Shown: positions 6,193 through 8,641 of the stretch, in pieces
How the letters are laid out: every line of letters begins with the position of its first letter
Numbering within the stretch: position 1 is the first letter of the stretch
Assembly (NCBI GenBank): GCA_002410125.1
Contig: DHQH01000093.1
Location: 19,992 to 28,632, forward strand
DNA: 8,641 nt
DNA from: Alphaproteobacteria bacterium UBA5343
Lineage (GTDB): Bacteria > Pseudomonadota > Alphaproteobacteria > RF32 > UBA5343
Direction: 5' to 3'
Notes under the pieces: generated by a model
What the model saw: the letters and a program-made list of their open reading frames with translations, nothing else
The model's database searches: none
Told to the model about the DNA's origin: nothing
Made by a program: the position numbers and the translations under genes

Positions 6193-6205
6193 AATGAATA
6201 TATAA

Positions 6206-6694
6206 ATGTATAAAATAGAAATTGATATAGAAAATGAATTTGCCACTAAAAGATTAGGTGCAGCTGTAGCTAAAATTGCTGAACCAGCGGATGTTTTTGC
6301 TCTTTTTGGCACTCTTGGTATGGGTAAATCTGTTTTAGCAAGAGCTTTTATTCAGGAATTAACTTCATTTGATGAGGAAGTTCCAAGCCCAACTTTCACA
6401 CTTGTTCAAACCTATGAATCTTCAAAATCTATTTTATGGCATTTTGATTTATATCGCATCAAACAAGCTGAAGAAATTTTTGAGTTAGGAATTGAAGATG
6501 CTTTTGCAGAAGGTATATCTTTGATTGAATGGCCAGAAAAAATGGCAGATTACTTACCTGCTGATAGATATAATATCAATATTATTGGTATCGATAAGAA
6601 AAAACGCAAAATAGAAATAATGGCACCTTTATTTGCCGGTCATAAAGTTAAAAAATTAAAAGAATTAGCAAAAACTCTTGGAATAAAAGAATAA
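6206..6694 (+). CDS. tsaE: tRNA threonylcarbamoyladenosine biosynthesis ATPase TsaE (YjeE family)
   Basis: TsaE is the small P-loop ATPase that drives turnover of the TsaB-TsaD complex during t6A37 tRNA modification. Family hallmarks in the 162-residue product: Walker A GTLGMGKS (35-42), the switch-like VPSPTFTLVQTYE (58-70), HFDLYRI (78-84), ELGIEDAF (92-99) and the ISLIEWPEK block (103-111). Length is normal for the family (about 150-165). The start is ATG 6206; an ATG at 6194 in the same frame is closed by a TAA after two further codons, so it cannot be the start. No strong Shine-Dalgarno precedes it. The C-terminal tail after MAPLFAG is Lys-rich and not conserved. It lies 13 bp after the thermonuclease-like gene and one base before addB, indicating tight coupling to addB. 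Confidence 0.95.
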   Translation: MYKIEIDIENEFATKRLGAAVAKIAEPADVFALFGTLGMGKSVLARAFIQELTSFDEEVPSPTFTLVQTYESSKSILWHFDLYRIKQAEEIFELGIEDAFAEGISLIEWPEKMADYLPADRYNINIIGIDKKKRKIEIMAPLFAGHKVKKLKELAKTLGIKE

Positions 6695-6695
6695 A

Positions 6696-8641
6696 ATGCA
6701 AAAAGTTTACAACATAAGCTCAACTATTTCTTTTTCTGATGCTTTAGCCAGGCACCTAATCACTAAATATGAACAAGATCCTTTAAATTTAAGTGATGTT
6801 GAAATCTATTTACCCAACAAAAGAGCTTGTCGTAATCTCCAAAATGCTTTTATCCGTGTTAAGGGCGAAAAATCTTTAATGCTTCCAAAACTAACAGCAA
6901 TTGGAGATATTGATGAAGATGATTTACTGTTAGCCACTATTAATATTACAAATTCCAAAGATTTTCTTTCTTTATTACCAGAAATAGCCCCCTTCAAAAG
7001 ATTATTCCTTTTAACCAGACTAATTTTATCAAAACCAAATAGTTTTGGTGTTGGAAAACCAAGCGAAGATCAAGCCTGTTATCTAGCAAATAGTTTAGTA
7101 ACTCTGCTCGATAATATCTATTTAGAAGAATTATCATTTAATGAGTTACAAAAATTAGTTCCTGATGAATTTGCCTCTCACTGGCAAGAAACTCTAGATT
7201 TCTTAAAAATTATTACTGAATATTGGCCCCAAATTTTACAAGATGAACATTGTTCAGATAGAGCTGCTAGGGTTATCAAACTGATAGATCTTAAAGCTAA
7301 ATTCATCTCAGAGAATAAATTCACAAATGAAGTTATAATAGCTGGTCAATTTGCAACCTATCCTGCAATGTTAAGACTTATCACTTCTATTTATAACCAA
7401 AAAAATAGTAAAATTATTCTACAAGGTTTAGATAGGCATTTAGATGATAACTCATGGTTAGAAATTGAAGAAAACCACCCGCAAAGTGATACTAAAAAAA
7501 TCTTAGAAACTCTTGGTTTATCAAGAGTTGATGTGGCTGAATGGCAATATGATGAGACTATAAATATAGAAAAAGAAAAATTTATATCCGAAGTTATGAG
7601 ACCAGCTAAAACTACTCATCTATGGCAAAATCTTACAGGTAAAACTACACAATCTGCGATTAATCATATCAATTCACTAGAATTTGAAGATTCAAACCAA
7701 GAAGCTATCGCTATTTCTTTGATAATGAGGGAATGTTTAGAAACCCCTGAAAAGACCTGCTCTTTAGTAACTAATGACAGATTTTTAGCCAGGCGAGTTG
7801 CCAATAATTTGTTGAGATGGGGTATAAAAATTAATGATTCGGCTGGTATTCCATTAAACCAAAGTCCAAATGCTATCTTTATGAGATTAATTATCTCTGC
7901 TATTAGCTCAAATTTTGCACCTCATGACTTGCTAGCCCTTATCAAGCATCCTTTATTCTCTCTAGGTTTTGATAAAGCTCATAAAAATAAAATCACCGCT
8001 ATGATTGATAAGAAATATCTAAGAGGTCCAAGAGTTGATAATGGTTTAGATGGTTTGGTCAATAAAATAACAGATGGTGACGAAGATATCAAAATATTCA
8101 TAAATAAGTTAAAAGTGGCTACTCAAAATTTAATAGAAATAAGCTCTGAAACAGAAATCGATTTTGCAAGCATTATAAAATCTCACATCATTTTAGCCGA
8201 AGAGTTAGCAAAGACTGATAAATTAGAAGGTGAAAAAGTCCTCTGGTCAAAAGATATAGGTATTTCTCTATCTAACTTTTTCTCTGATATTTTAGAAAAT
8301 AAGGATGCATTAGGTCTTATCACCCCATCAGGCTATCTTGGTTTGCTAGAAGCCTTAATGACCAGTATAGCTGTTCGTCCAAAATTTGGATTACACCCAA
8401 GATTATCAATTTTAGGACCAATTGAAGCCAGATTACAACAAAGCGACATCACTATAATTGGTGGGGTTGTTGAAGGAGTTTGGCCAAAGTTAAATTCTGC
8501 TGATCCATGGTTATCTCGCCCAATGAAGCAAGAATATGGCTATCCATTACCTGAAAAACAAATTGGTATCTTAGCTAAAGATTTTGCAGATTTACTATCA
8601 GCCAAAGAAGTTTATATAACTTGGTTTATCTATTTCTTTAG
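6696..8641 (+). CDS. addB: Double-strand break repair protein AddB, alphaproteobacterial type (3' end outside window)
   Basis: AddB pairs with AddA to form the RecBCD-like helicase-nuclease that resects double-strand breaks for recombination. The frame from ATG 6696 is open to the window edge, giving 648 codons; the family is about 1000 residues, so roughly the last third, including the nuclease and Fe-S cysteine region, is outside. Recognised blocks: DVEIYLPNKRACRNLQNAF and LPKLTAIGDIDEDDLL near the N terminus, LVTNDRFLARRVANNLLRWG (357-376), NDSAG (380-384), IKHPLFSLG, and HPRLSILGPIEARLQQSD (567-584) followed by IIGGVVEGVWP (587-597) and ADPWLSRPM. No Walker A P-loop is visible at the N terminus, which to my knowledge is usual for this alphaproteobacterial subtype. 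The start is one base after the tsaE stop, suggesting translational coupling. addA would be expected downstream. The last few codons (ITWFIYFF) depart from the expected conserved sequence. Confidence 0.93.
   Translation, partial: MQKVYNISSTISFSDALARHLITKYEQDPLNLSDVEIYLPNKRACRNLQNAFIRVKGEKSLMLPKLTAIGDIDEDDLLLATINITNSKDFLSLLPEIAPFKRLFLLTRLILSKPNSFGVGKPSEDQACYLANSLVTLLDNIYLEELSFNELQKLVPDEFASHWQETLDFLKIITEYWPQILQDEHCSDRAARVIKLIDLKAKFISENKFTNEVIIAGQFATYPAMLRLITSIYNQKNSKIILQGLDRHLDDNSWLEIEENHPQSDTKKILETLGLSRVDVAEWQYDETINIEKEKFISEVMRPAKTTHLWQNLTGKTTQSAINHINSLEFEDSNQEAIAISLIMRECLETPEKTCSLVTNDRFLARRVANNLLRWGIKINDSAGIPLNQSPNAIFMRLIISAISSNFAPHDLLALIKHPLFSLGFDKAHKNKITAMIDKKYLRGPRVDNGLDGLVNKITDGDEDIKIFINKLKVATQNLIEISSETEIDFASIIKSHIILAEELAKTDKLEGEKVLWSKDIGISLSNFFSDILENKDALGLITPSGYLGLLEALMTSIAVRPKFGLHPRLSILGPIEARLQQSDITIIGGVVEGVWPKLNSADPWLSRPMKQEYGYPLPEKQIGILAKDFADLLSAKEVYITWFIYFF

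Noticed and set aside
7001..7007. Another ATTATTC, the half-site of the leader palindromes, inside addB
   Set aside because: A lone heptamer without an inverted partner in coding sequence is expected by chance in this base composition.
1..8641. UGA reassignment suggested by the absence of TGA stops
   Set aside because: Only seven stops are visible and every Trp read in the genes is TGG with no in-frame TGA; TAA/TAG preference is expected in AT-rich genomes.

Overview
The window is an AT-rich (roughly two-thirds AT by eye), densely coding piece of a bacterial chromosome that looks alphaproteobacterial. The strongest pointer is the order multi-PAS DivL-like histidine-kinase homologue, then tsaE, then an alphaproteobacterial-type addB, which is a recurring alphaproteobacterial gene neighbourhood. 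AT-richness, many Lys/Asn/Ile codons and the absence of extra genes between tsaE and addB suit a low-GC or streamlined lineage (for example host-associated), but no species can be named. The genetic code looks standard: every Trp codon I read is TGG, and the seven visible stop codons are all TAA or TAG.

Layout. Positions 2-562 (+) hold the C-terminal end of a TolC/NodT-type outer-membrane efflux protein. Converging on it is tsaB (577-1236, -), a subunit of the t6A tRNA-modification machinery. An 87-bp divergent gap separates tsaB from a long PAS-repeat, membrane-anchored histidine-kinase homologue (1324-3801, +) that resembles DivL. Its phosphoacceptor His is replaced by Glu and its ATP-binding motifs are eroded, so it is probably a pseudokinase.

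Positions 3821-6192 hold an unexpected insertion in the conserved locus. A strong sigma70-like promoter is followed by a leader with three adjacent perfect hairpins. Then come a 70-residue basic protein, a 297-residue highly charged coiled-coil protein, and, after a weaker promoter, a three-helix membrane-anchored Staphylococcal-nuclease-like (thermonuclease) protein. The first two proteins match nothing I recognise. This is the part of the window most likely to hold something undescribed.

The + strand then returns to the conserved order: tsaE (6206-6694), and one base later addB (6696 to the window end, truncated by the edge), the helicase-like/nuclease subunit of the AddAB double-strand-break repair enzyme.

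Functional view: tsaB and tsaE both serve t6A synthesis and lie about 5 kb apart on opposite strands. The kinase homologue would act in cell-cycle/polarity signalling if it is a true DivL. AddB serves recombination repair. No RNA gene, CRISPR array, transposase or phage gene was seen.
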